NCBI GenBank assembly: GCA_009602725.1
Contig: WELB01000333.1
Span: forward strand, 44,151-101,953
Source: Spirogloea muscicola
Lineage: Eukaryota > Streptophyta > Zygnematophyceae > Spirogloeales > Spirogloeaceae
Length of the DNA: 57,803 nt
Direction of reading: 5' to 3'
The notes below the pieces were generated by a model. That model saw only the letters and a list, made by a program, of their open reading frames with translations. It was not told the origin of the DNA and searched no databases. Below, one piece after another: positions 34,401 through 45,435 of this stretch (its first letter is position 1; each line of letters opens with the position of its first letter). The position numbers and the translations under genes are program-made.

Positions 34401-35592
34401 TTGCCAAGGTGACACTGAAGTAAATCGTGGCCAGGGCAAGCCCCATGTCTGCAACTCAAGCCCCTGCCCACCCAAGTGCCTCTTTCTCATGCAATCTGCT
34501 GTGCTGGTTGTGCAGGCTCTGCTGTCCCGCGGACTGCGGGTTGCCCGGCGGACCATGCAGCAGCCTGTGACTTCCGCAACCGACATCTACTTGGTGGACA
34601 CCCTTGGTATGGCCACAAAGCTACTGGCTTTTGCGTGCTGAGCTGCAAGCTGGACTGTCCTCGGGCCAACGCACGTTGCTTCTGGGTTAGTAGGAACATC
34701 TCGTGCCATGGATGACTCCATACGCGTCGGCGGTCGCCGTTGTGGCAGGCGAGCTGCAGCTACTGTATGCAGAGGTGGCAGTGGCGTTTGTGGGAGGGTC
34801 CCTCCTGCCGCACTGTTGCGGTCACAACCTCGCGGAAGCAGCCGCAGCAGGCTGCGCAGTGCTTACAGGTGCGAACTTGTGGACCTCTGATTGACTGAGT
34901 GGAGTAGCATATACATGCATGCATGTGAATGCTCAAGTATGCAGCCCGATGATGGCCAATGTGAGCTGCCCAATAGAACAGTTTTCACTATGTAAGCTAA
35001 CGTCAGTGGCTGCATGCCCTTGGGCAAAGGTATAGACAAGTCGAGACGTGCATGCAGGCAAACTTGAGAATACCATAGGTCCAGATTTGTCATGTATTGA
35101 CAGAAGGTAACTGCACTGTATGGCTTTGAAAGCAGTTCAGCAGTTGACTGGGCATGGTGGCTAGGATTGCAGGAAAGCATGTAGGCCACTTCAGCAGTAT
35201 GATTGCTACACTGCAGAGGCTGGACCCTTTGTCACTCCTGCAGGTAAGCTGTCAACACCACTTTGGGCCTGAAGCAGACTTGCAAACGAGGGAGATGCCT
35301 CAGGGTTTGAGCAAGCGAGAGACATAAATTACATTGGGCCTACTCATTGATGATTGAACCCTCTCTTGTGTGCTTGCATGCAAATATTTCTTAGGTGTCC
35401 AATGCTGAGGAGCTGGAAGATGCACTGCAAGTATTGCTATCTGACAATGAGGCCCTCCATTCTCGGCAAGCAGCAGCCAGGGCAGCTGCATCTTCAGTAG
35501 CTTCCAGAATCCTTGACAGCGTCTGCGAGGCCCTTGAATCTGCCACACTGAAAACTATGGTTGGTCTGCATGCTCACAACATGCTGCAGTGA
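31414..35592 (+). CDS. KDTA: 3-deoxy-D-manno-octulosonic acid (KDO) transferase, GT30 family
   Basis: Glycosyltransferase family 30 (WaaA/KdtA), which transfers KDO to a lipid A precursor in bacteria; plant homologues are mitochondrial. Exon pieces in order: YRALTAAASPLLALGLRL and PGPLAWFHAVSLG (31.4-31.6 kb), joined by an intron to EGMAAVALIQRCRE (32.29 kb), so the catalytic-loop motif SLGEG spans a splice site. Then LVLVESELWPNLVTM (33.0 kb), ALVNAQMSPRSFRNW (33.3 kb), RLQLLGARPHSIRFAGDLKY (33.8 kb), WLAASTHSGEEE (34.1 kb), IAPRQPERGNDIAK (34.37 kb), DIYLVDTLG (34.58 kb), LLYAEVAVAFVGGSLLPH then HNLAEAAAAG (34.8 kb) and a last exon VSNAEELEDALQVLLSD ending at 35592. The order is full-length GT30. 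ATG 31414 has a good context (ACCATGG). Exon 1 needs one extra base around 31530-31565 to stay in frame. Confidence 0.88.
31652..31690 (+). repeat. Telomere-like CCCTAA tract in KDTA intron 1
   Basis: CAACCCTAACCCTAAAACCC then CTAAACCCTTGAACCC lies immediately downstream of the exon 1 donor. A longer degenerate tract of the same kind is at 34136-34185 (AAACCCTG, AACCTAAACCCC, AACCCTGAAG). Confidence 0.5.
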
Positions 35593-35900
35593 GTGAAATT
35601 TATAGATTACGGCGTAGGAATCTTCTACACAACCTGTCTGCACATAGTTGGCTGCATATAGATAGGTAGGTAGCAAAGGTGGACGTACAAGGTAGACTCT
35701 TGGAATCTCAGCCATTGCTGCAAAGGGACATGCAGCAGTGGCTGAGCAAGGCAATTATAAACAACACTCGAATAGCTACAACAATGAGTACCTATTCAGC
35801 CCAGACTGCAATGCGTAGAGGGAGCATCTTCGCTAGCGCTTACAGACATTGCTTTGCCTGGCTGAGTACCTTAAGCTGGGCATGCTTAGAAGACCTTGCG
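35593..35900. other. Short intergenic region between convergent KDTA and ZYP1
   Basis: About 300 bases holding the two 3' UTRs; nothing else recognised. Confidence 0.5.
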
Positions 35901-38317
35901 TCAAAAGGCATAGGGGTCATCTTCATCGTATATATCAAGGTCCTCAGACCCAAAGAGGTTTCGAAGGCCACGGACACCCCTTGTTCTGGACAATCTTGCA
36001 GCTTGGCCTGCCAGTCTTTTCGGACTTACTCTTCTACTTGCCACCGTCCTTGTCCTCTTTGCCTGCTTCCGCTTTGGCATGCCTTTTAGAACTACGCATT
36101 CTTCTTGCTGCTGCTTGCTTGCTCGCTGACTCCCTTGTCGGAAAGGCATGGTTTCGGCGGTCTGCTTTCGTTTTGGTATGGCCTTAAGAAGTACAAGATC
36201 CTCTTGCTCCTGCTTGCTCGAATGCAGACTTTCTTCTTTGGTGGGCACTGCGTCAATTGTCCTGCAATGTCTCTTAGTCATTGCTCTCATCTCATTGTCA
36301 TTGTTTTGCCTGTGCTCTGCTGTTGCTGTTGATACATACACCAGTTCCTGCAAACTCTTGACCTTAGCCTCTGCTGCATTCCTGGCAGTTGCTGACACAA
36401 ATACCAGTTCCTGCAGTTCCTTGATTGTTGCTTCCGCAGCGTCTTTGGCAGACAAAGCCTTTGTTAAGAGTTGCTGCTCTGCCAAGGCCTTCTCATCCTT
36501 TTCCATCCTCTCTTTAGACTCCTTGTCTGCTGCGGATTTGGCTTGCAGGAGATGGTCCTGCAATGCTTCAACCTGCCTGAGTGCTGCATCCCTTTTTGAT
36601 AATGCAGCTGCAGTCTTTGACTCCTCGGCAGCCTTGAGATTCCTTTCATTGCTTTCAAAGTTCTGCCTCATGTCAAGGAGTTCCTGCAAGCATGAAGTGC
36701 ATGACAAATTGAGTGTGCATTGACAGAGCAAAGCAGTGCTCGTATTCCCGCTGTTGTAATAGCATGCGCAATGTTGCAGAATCACCAAGCAGAGCGCAAT
36801 GTTGCAGATTCACCAACTACCTGATTGTTTCTGGCTGACAACTCTTCAAGGAACTTTTGTAGATCTGCTTCCTTCGACTCCAATTGGAGCACAGTAGCTG
36901 CTCTGTGCTTTGCAAGTTCCTCATGTGCAGCCTCAGTGGCTGCTTGAAGCTCATGCTGCTTCATGCTTGCTTCCTTATGTATGGCTGCTTCACGTGCTTC
37001 ATATTCTGCTTTCAAGTTTGACAAGTCCTACACCAAGGTGATACCCAGGTTTGAGGTCATCCAGGAGCATAGTCCAGATAAATGTCTGACCTTCATAATT
37101 GCTTACCTCTTGATAACTCTTTGACATTTCCTCAAGTTGCTGCTGACAATTTGCCCGCACGGTCACAAGTTGATCCTGCATTTGGTGCTGAAGCTTGGAA
37201 TTCTCGTCCTCTTTTTGTTGGATATCTTGGGTCATGGCTTCAAGGTCTTGCCGCTGCAAGCTGTGCTCTTGTCTCAGCTTCTCAATGTCATTCTTCAGCT
37301 CTTCGTCATATCTATGAACTGCCAGAACAGGACCATAACAATGAGTCATGGTTTTCCTGAAGTATTCAGGGGCTTGCACCTTTTCATGCTTGTTGGTGGT
37401 TACTCATTACGACCTGTGCAGCATGCAGAAGTCATACTTTGTTCCTACAAGCATATTACAAGCCCTGTCACCTTGGTCGATTTCCTCTTTCAAGCTTCTG
37501 TTGGCATCACTGAGCTCAGTGATGCTTGTCTTCACATTATCATAGAACACATATCGCTCTGCAAGCTTTCCTTCCAACTGTGTCTTGCAACTCTCAGCTG
37601 CAATTACGTAAAAGATGCTGCAAGTCAAGTGCTGTTCTTTTCTCTGAGCAAGACAGTAATGCCTGGCAATGACTAGTTCGATAAGTCAAGCTGCCTACTA
37701 TAATTCCTCACCATCTCGAACTTGCTGTTCAAGCTGATTGACGGACTCCATGAGCTGGTCACACATTGACTTCGTAGGCAGATACTTGGCCTCCAGTCCC
37801 TGCCAAAGCTTCAAATCTTCGTTCTGCTTGGCCTTCAATTTTGCATTTTCCCCAGATGTATGCTGCAACTTTGCTTCCAGCTGCTGGATCTGCTCCTCGG
37901 CTTTCTGCAGCTTGGTTTGCAGTAATTGAAGGTCGGATCTGGCGCAAGCTTGTTCCTGCATCATCTTTTCTGTTACACAGACATGAATGCCTTTTATATC
38001 AGCCGGCTTCCTCTGGCACTACAATGGTAGACATGTAGTTGATTTTCATAAGACATTCACTGCAGCAGTAAGCAGTAAGGAGCAGTGGTAGTCCCCTGAC
38101 CCGCCGTTAGCTTCAGATGGCTGAAACTTTCTCCGGCAGGGATGTCTTGTTGCTGTGCGCGAGCTCTTACGAAGCTCTCGTCAGCAGCGGTTGACTGGAA
38201 ATCCTGTTGGCCTACAGACTTCCTCTGCATCAGCATGGATCTCAGCGAGGGCCGGGAGTAGTCCATCAGGCTCATCTTGGCTGTTGGTAACCGCGAGGCC
38301 GACATCTGCGCGGCCAT
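35901..38317 (-). CDS. ZYP1: ZYP1-type synaptonemal complex transverse filament protein
   Basis: Meiosis-specific coiled-coil protein expected to bridge the axes of paired chromosomes. Exon 1 (38317-38101) starts MAAQMSASRLPTAKMSLMDY and ends in SFSHLKLTA. Exon 2 (37969-37712) continues in phase with EKMMQEQACARSDL, then NAKLKAKQNEDLKLWQGLE and STKMCDQL-like wording (SMCDQLMESVNQLEQQV). This LTAEK...EQA...NAKLK.KQ.EDxKLW.GLE block is the conserved N-terminal signature of plant ZYP1. Four further exons (about 37.6, 37.3, 37.0 and 36.7-35.9 kb) are Glu/Gln/Lys/Ala-rich coiled coil. The last exon ends with a basic tail (KRKQAKRTRTVASRR) and LFGSEDLDIYDEDDPYAF, again ZYP1-like at the end. About 600 residues in all, shorter than Arabidopsis ZYP1 (about 870). 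The basic tail may contact DNA or axis (inference). Confidence 0.85.
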
Positions 38318-39284
38318 GTTCGGGGATGTTTCCGCCAGTCTGCAGCCCCTCTGAAGGCGCTGCCGCCCGTCAGATATACATCGCCGAAGCCCCACCGCTG
38401 CTTACGGCGGCACCAACGAGTCGCCCAAAGGCACGGCCGGATGCAGCCGGAGCGCGACGAGGCATGGGCGGTCGCCTGGCTGGCAAAGCCGAGGCTAACA
38501 GCCGCGTCGCGAGGCGGAGAGCGGGGTGGAGTCCGGCGGCGGCGCAACGCCCGCTGGCGCCGTGAGCTGCAACTGCAGGTTGCAGGCGGGGGGCCGGAGG
38601 ACAAGTCCTCTGGTAATGTGATGGGCAGATTCTTTGTAGCCCGAGACTGCACTTAGCAGATACGTGGATTCATCAGAACCCGCCTGCCTCTATTTGCCGA
38701 TCGTGCCTCTCTTTGCGGGCCGTGCGATATTCAACAGGAAGAAGAAGAAGGAGGCCGGTCGGACAGCGCTGTCTACTCCTATCGCTAGTGAAACAGTCTC
38801 CCATTACTTTCAGAAGGAAAGTAGCAGGTTGCATGTGGGCTTCCACATGCAGCTAACACACACAATAGCAGAAGGGTTGTCAACTTCTCTGATGACCTTG
38901 CAGTCAGGCTGAGCCTGATTACTGTACTTCTGCCTACCCTGATGTAGTGGAGCTTATATTAGTTCCTACAATTACTGCAACGAATGCTAACAAGGCGGTC
39001 TTGTGAACAGGTGGACTACCAGGACAGAAGTATCATATCTCCTGCCATGTGAGTGAATTCCGGTAATGTACAGCAAGCCCACTTGCTTTACCCAATAACA
39101 ATGTGCTCGCAACTGTTGCCCACACCTTCTATGGCACCCAATGATGGCTGCTCAACTCTTATTTGCACCGTACCTTCAGGGCGATGAATATTAAAAAGTT
39201 ACCTCTGGTGGTTGCATAAGAGCATGCTCTACATCCTGCACCTGCTCCTCCTCATCTGTTGAGTGTAGGCGCTTTATTTTGCAG
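38318..39284. promoter_or_regulatory. Upstream region of ZYP1
   Basis: About 970 bases between two minus-strand genes. The first 300 bases (38318-38650) are GC-rich and probably contain the ZYP1 promoter and leader. The rest is AT-richer with no recognised ORF. Confidence 0.4.
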
Positions 39285-42200
39285 CTACTCGTCATTTTGC
39301 AGCTCGTGAAGCTCCTGTGGATGGCAGGATTGCAATCAATTGGAATACAACACATGCAACAGCCAATCAGCTCAGTGAAGAACTTTGGATCGAAAGCCTG
39401 TCATACGCATTCTTACGAAGTGCACTACTATAGCAATGCATTCATGTGATACATCGAGCAGCATGCTAGTTCACGTGATAGCCGCTAGGGCTGAGGAATC
39501 ACCTTCTCAAGTCTGAATCTCCAACTGCGCTCCTCCTCCAGCTGCTGCTTGAAGTCTTCCACGCTTCTTTGCATCTGCTCAAAGTCCTGTATGTCACAAA
39601 AGGTTCACATCACGAACTGTAAGAGTTTGAGCTTCTCACTGTTCATTACTCAATCTGGTAGGCTTGATCCCACAATATCATGAGCTCCTTCGTGTATGAG
39701 CATAGGGATGCTCACCAAGAGCATTACAGACCCCATCAAAATTTGAGACAAGCTTCATCAGCAAAAGAAGCAGCTAAAGAATGTGGATACTGGGCAGTCG
39801 CAGAAATCTGATGGAAGGCAAAAGACACCTCACACCCGACTTGCGAAGAAAGCCAAGAAAATACCTTGCGTGTCTGCTTGTACCAAGCCGAATCTACAAG
39901 GTATTGCTGTCGTTTAGCCCTGCTTGTCACTGGCACTGGAGCTGCAATCTGATGTCGAAAGAGCACCTTTCGTAATGATGAGGACCTGCAGGAAAATCAC
40001 GTCAAACCAGAACAGCAGCAGGCCGTGGTTAGAAGGTATGAGAACCTACTTCACCACATCAAGGGGTCTGAGCACTAAATCTACCACATCAAGTGTCATG
40101 CTCATTCACCTTGCGTCTTTCGGGCCAGAGTATGGCGTCCCTCCTTGGTGCAGAGAGCTTGGGGCGTGATCAGTCACGGTACTACTTGGCGAGTGGTCAA
40201 GTGACCGTGGTGAAAATGGACTGCCATGATTGCCATGATGATGATGAGGCAGCAGCTGTTTATCATCAACTTTACTTTGGCATTGATCGAGTGCTCCCTG
40301 CAGCATTTTGTTCTGCGCCTCCAGATCCAGCAGGCCTGCACTACTATGGGCTATCTTTTCCATAGCACTCTGGACCTTCTCTATCTCCTCTTGCAGACTT
40401 TTCGCTGCTCGCTGTGCTGCTCTCTCTGCCTGCTCGTGCAAATCATTGACCATGTTATCCCTTCGTTGCAGCTCTTCCTGCTGCCTCCCTAGCTCCATCC
40501 TGAGCTCGTCTGAAGCCTTCTCATTGCCTCGTCGTCCTCTCTCTGACCCGTCTTGCCACTTGACCTGCTCGTGCAGCTTTGCTAGCTCTGCTCCAGCCTC
40601 CTGTAGCTTCTTCGTCTCTTTGTCGAGCATTGCTGCTGCCTGCTTGGCTGCCTTCTCTGCTTGCTCATGCAGAGCACGGGCTGTTCTATCCCTTTGCTGC
40701 ATCACATCCTGCAAGCCTTCCAGCTCTTTCTTGAGCTCGTCCGTGGCCTTCTGATGGTCCAGCCGTTCCCTTTCGAGGCCCTCCTCTTCGCACTTGACCT
40801 TCTCGCGCAGCTCTGCCAGCTCTGCCCCTGCCTCCAGCACCTTCTTTCTCTCTTCTTCCAGCCTCACTGCAGCATGCTGTGCTGCCCTCTCTGCTTCCGC
40901 ATGCACGTTTCACGCATTACCTCATCCTTTTGCCGCAAATCCTCCTGCAGGCTTCTCAGCTCTCTCTTGAGCTCATCAACGGCCTTCTGGTTGGCATCCC
41001 ATTCCCTTGCCAGGCCCTCATCTTGCCACTGGACCCGCACCCGCAGCTTCACCAGCTCTGCTCCAGCTTCCAGCCCCTTCTCAACCTCTTCTGCCAACCT
41101 TGCCTCCGCCAGCAGTGCTGCCTTCTCTGCCTCTGCATGAAGGTTGTGGACTCGTTCATCCCCTCGTCGCAAATCCTGCTGCAGGCTCCTCAACTCGGCT
41201 TTGACCTCGTCCATGGCTCTCTGATTGGCCTGCCGTTCTGAGTCCCGGCCCTCTTCTTGCCGGTCAATGTGCTCGCGTAGCTTTGAAACCTCGGCTCCAG
41301 CCTCCTTAACCTTCATCTCTTCTTCCTCAAGCCGTGAAGCTGCCTGCTCTGCTGCCTTCTCTGCCTGCTTGTGCAGATCGTCAACGGTGCCATCCTTCCG
41401 CCGCAACTCCTCCTGCAGGCTCCCGAGCTCTCTCTTGAGCTCATCCGTGGCCTTCTGGCTGGCCTGCCGTTCTCCTTCCAGGCCCTCCTCCAGCCACTTG
41501 ACCTGCTCGCGCAGCTTGACTAGCTCTGTTCCAGCCTCCTGCACCTTCTCGGTCTCTTCGGCCAGCCTTCCCATCGCCTGAGTTGCTGCCTCTTGCGCCT
41601 GCTCGTGCAGTTGACTGATTGTCTTATCCCTCTGCCGCACCTCCTCCTGCAGGCCTCTTAGCTCAGCAGTCATCTTGTCAATGACCTTCTGAGTATCTCG
41701 CCGCTCTCTATCCAGGCCCTCATTGTGCCACTTGACCTGCTCTCGCAGCTTCGATAGCTCTGCCTCATGCTCAAGCACCTTCTGTGTCTCTCCTTCCAGC
41801 CTCTCTGCTGACTGCTCTGCTGCCTTATCTGTCTTAACAAGCAGAGCATTGATAGTGTCATCCCTCTGCTGCAGCTCCTCTTGCAGCCTCCTTAGCCGTT
41901 CCTCAAGCTCGTCTGTGGCCCTCTGCTTGTCCTGTTGGTCCCTCTGCAGGTTCATCTCTCGCAACTCGACCTGTTCCCGCAGCTTGGCCAGCTCTGCTTC
42001 GACCCCCTTCACCTTTCCTGTCTCTGCGTCCAGCCTACTTGCAGATTGCTCTGCTGACACCTGAGCCACCTTGTGCAGATCATCAATAGTGACTTCCTTG
42101 CGCTGCAGCTCCTCTTGCAGGCTCTTCAGCTCTTTGTTGAGCTCCTCTCTGGCCTTCTCATTGTCCTGCCGTTCTTTCCTCAGGCACTCCTTGTGATGAT

Positions 42201-44298
42201 TGACCTGCTCACAGAGATCTGCCGACTCTGCCACAGCCTCATGCACCTTCCGCGTCTCCTCTTCCCGCCTTACTGCCGCCTGCTCTGCTGCCTTATGTAA
42301 TTCCTCACGTAGAGTGCTGACCATGTCATCTTTTTGCTGCAGCTCCTCCTGCAAGCTTCCCAGGTCATTCTTAAGCTTGTCTGTGGCCTTCTCATTGTCT
42401 TGCTCTCTTCTTCTCAAGCTGCGGTCTTTGCACTTGAGCTGCTCGTGCAACTTTGCCAGCTCTTCTTCAAGCACGTGCACCATCTTGGTCTCTGCCAGCC
42501 TCAGTGCCGCCTTTTCTGCCTCCACGTGCAGGACACTGACCATGTCATGCCTTCCCTGCAGCTCCTCCTGCAGGCTCTCTAGCTCTTTCTTGAGCTCGTT
42601 CGTGGCGTTCTGATTGTCCTGCTGTTGTCCCTGCAGGCACTCGTCTTGCCACTTGACCTGCTCGTGCAGCTTCACCACCTCTGCTCCCAACTTGTCCTTC
42701 GCACTTTCAAGCTCAGTAAGCATGCCATGCAGTTTACTCTCCTCCTCCTTGTGCTTCGCAATCTCTGCTGTCGCACCTTGAAGCTCTTCGTCCTTCTCAT
42801 GAGACAGGGACACCAATTTGTCCTGCAGTCTAGTGAGCTCGTCCTCCTGCCTCGCAATCTGTTGCATAGTACTCAATTCGAGGGCCTCCTTCTGTTCCAA
42901 CTGGTCTTGCAGCCGTACTTCCAGATCAGCCAACTTCGCCTCGCTCACAGCGACCTGCGACCTGGCTTCTTGCAGGAGAGAATCCTTGACATCTGAATCT
43001 GCTCTCCACCTTTGAGCCTCTGCATCGAGCTGCTCCTCTCTGCCGCGCACAACCTGCTCCATTTCTTGTATAGTGGCATCTTCACCCACGATAGTCGCTT
43101 CCAGGTCCTTAGCCTTACACTGCTTAGTTCCTCTTCCAACCAGGCTACCTCCTGCTGGGTCCTCTCCAGCTCGACATCCTTGTGCGCCCGCTCAGCTTCG
43201 AGATTCTCCACCTCTGCTGTGATCTCCTCCTGCACTGCTCGCCAGTCCTCCTTCAGATCTTTGGCAGCAGCATCCTTGATTCTCAGCTCACTTTCCAGCA
43301 GCTTGATGGTGTCTTGCAGGTGCATTGCCTGCTTTTCTGAGGCAGCAGCCCTCTTTTCTGCACCTGCTGCTCGCTCCTTGTCGCACGCCCCATCATCTAT
43401 AAGCCTGCTAACTTCTTGCTCCAGTGCATTCAACACTGCCGCATTGCGCTGCTCACCACGCACCTTGACCTGCTGCTCCTCCCTGGCCAGGTCTTGCAGG
43501 TCTCCGAGCTCTTGAGAGAGCTCCGCCACGCGCACACGCAAAGCTGAGCAGTCTGCATCCTTGCAACCTGCCTCCTTCTGAAGCTGGACTAGCTGTGTCC
43601 GAAGCTGATCATTCTCCGACCGAACACTCGACTGAGAAGCCCACGCTTGGCCTCGTAGCTTGCTACCGAATCCTCCAGCTTTGACTTCGCCCTCCTCAGC
43701 CAGTCGCACTCCTGCCGGACCTGCAGCACTTCGGCCTCCTTCTCTCTCAGCTCCCCCATCAGCAGCACGGCCTCCGCTATCACCTCATCTACTCTGGTCT
43801 GCGTGTCGTCTCGACCATCCCTGAATGCCTTGTGGACAACTTCGTCTCCAGTGCTGGTAGCTGGCACTGGCAGCCAGACTGCCCAAGAAGCGCCTTCCCC
43901 TGCTTCTGCAAGTCATCGACGCCTGTCTCGAGCTTCCCTCTCAGATCACCCTGCGCGCTCTTCTGAGTGTACGCATTAGACGAGTTGATCATGAGACCCT
44001 TCCTCTGAGGAGACTCCTCAGGACCCTCGGAGGGGAACCGGGCCAACCCTTCATCCTCCTCAAGCTCGAGATCGAGCACCGCCATGGCCTTGGCGACGTC
44101 ATAGCTCACCGTCCTCCCTCCGTCGACTATGCGGCCCTTGCACCACAGGACGTCGGCAAGAAGAGCCTTCATCTTGTCAAGCTCTGCTCGGAGAATCTCA
44201 TTTTCGCCCCTGCTGTTGGGACCCTCCGCGACGGCTGGGCTTGACATCGCGGGAGACATCCTTTCTCCTGACTTGGAGGTTCTCAGCAAAGGAGTCAT
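39285..44298 (-). CDS. Large coiled-coil protein with tandem 78-residue repeats (frame broken four times)
   Basis: Start at 44298 (MTPLLRTSKSGERMSPAMSS). An N-terminal segment has LRAELDKMKALLADVLW and is followed by uninterrupted heptad-rich sequence. From about 42700 to 40300 there are about ten tandem units of roughly 78 residues, each starting (K)LxEQVKW and containing ATDELKKEL, SLQEELxxRD, LHEQAEKAAEQAA and RLEEETEKV. The C-terminal exons are 40107 upstream, about 39976-39866, 39587-39505 and a last one ending LHELQNDE at 39285, all in phase. The long ORFs switch frame near 43860, 43630, 43110 and 40905, each time as if one base were missing, without stop codons before the switch. No motor, kinase or membrane segment was seen. 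Family unknown; a long rod or tether is inferred. It lies head-to-tail with ZYP1, about 1 kb away. Confidence 0.75.
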
Positions 44299-44990
44299 GA
44301 CGCGTAGCCTGCCAAGCCAAACACGGCATGAGCGACGTCAAGTCAGGACTTTTATCAAAAATCCAATCTGCTGCACAGGTGCCAATTGGCATCCCACCTC
44401 AGCGCTTACTGGACACTGCTCCATTCAGGTGTTTCGAAAATTAGGGGCCAGACGCAAGTCTGCTCAGGTGATCACCCTCGCCGGTCAGCGCCGGATGGTT
44501 GAGCTACATTAGGGTGCAGCCTCGGAGAGGCAACAGCCTTTGGCTCAAAGCCACCTCTGCGGCGACCGCAAGGGGCTCGCAGCAGTGAGACGTCCGATCG
44601 GCGCCCCCGACAGTCGCCCAGAGGAGGGGCGCGCTGGAGCCGGCGCGGGGCCTGGCGGCGTCGCGACAGGCAGCGGCGGCGGAGCGCCCGCCGGAATGGA
44701 CTAGGCGGTGACGGCGTCGGCAAGAACCAAGCGGCATGGCGGGGCTGGAGGTTGCCACGTGGGCCCGTGCTTTTTGGCGCCACGGCAGGGGCCCTCGCGT
44801 TTGAATCACAATCTAACGCTATAGCGGATCCTTTGGGGCTAGCCACGCGGCTGTCAGGCAGGCCTCCGTAGAGGCTGCCGTTCCAAGGATGGTGGGAAAT
44901 CCAGGCACTCACCAGTTGACAAGCATCTCCTTCTCTGATAAGCTGGGCGTTGGTTGTACGAACTGGTGGGTAGACCGATACCTGCGGCTG
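44299..44990. promoter_or_regulatory. Upstream region of the coiled-coil gene
   Basis: GC-rich around 44500-44800, without a supportable gene. Likely promoter and 5' leader of the minus-strand coiled-coil gene, bounded on the right by LINE tails. Confidence 0.4.
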
Positions 44991-44991
44991 C

Positions 44992-45039
44992 TAGAGAAGT
45001 GGCTCTCCCAATGGGGGCAATGGGAGAGCCACTTCTCTA
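44992..45039. repeat. Perfect inverted repeat: 19-bp stem, 10-nt loop
   Basis: 44992-45010 (TAGAGAAGTGGCTCTCCCA) and 45021-45039 are exact reverse complements separated by ATGGGGGCAA. A single diverged arm pair occurs at 49116-49150 (GAGAGCCACTT, GGGCCACTTCTCTG). It abuts a LINE-tail stem-loop at 45044-45063. Confidence 0.95.
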
Positions 45040-45430
45040 TGCAAGGGCTGTATAAGCCAGCCCGAAAAGAATTGACAAGGTTCGAAGGGGCCAAATTTCT
45101 AAGGGCCCAAAAGCGCTGTCAGAACTGGGGCTAGGATGGACTCTCAATAAGCACGAGTGAGGAGCCGCAACTCCGAAAGAAGAAGTGCTCGCCCATAGAG
45201 GATAGGGCTGGGAAAGAGAGAAGGGCTCGCCCATTGAGGATGGGGGCTGGAAAAAGCCAGCACAAAAAAGAATGAACAAAGGACGAGAAAGCGCGGCCAG
45301 ATTGACTGGTGGCTGGGAAAGGCCAGCCCAAAAGAATGGACAAGGTCTGAGAAAGGGGCCAATGGAAGCACTAAAAAAAATGCACAAACAAACCTGAGCA
45401 GCGACGAAGGACTCAGTAACCCCTGCTAAG
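45040..45430 (-). repeat. Cluster of truncated LINE 3' tails
   Basis: Stem-loops GGGCTG...CAGCCC or GGCTGG...CCAGCC occur at 45044-45063, 45242-45262 and 45311-45329, with a half-site at 45206-45220. Each is followed on the plus strand by AAAAGAAT(T/G)GACAAGG-like or AAAAAGAATGAACAAAG sequence and mostly preceded by GCTCGCCCAT. These are the reverse complement of the LINE 3' UTR seen intact at 48469-48606. No coding sequence remains. Confidence 0.7.
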
Positions 45431-45435
45431 CAGAA

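Noticed and set aside
40880-43880. Programmed -1 ribosomal frameshifting in the coiled-coil gene
   Set aside because: Four sites in one gene, no slippery heptamers and no obvious downstream pseudoknots; a fifth site in KDTA has the same polarity, so sequence error is simpler.
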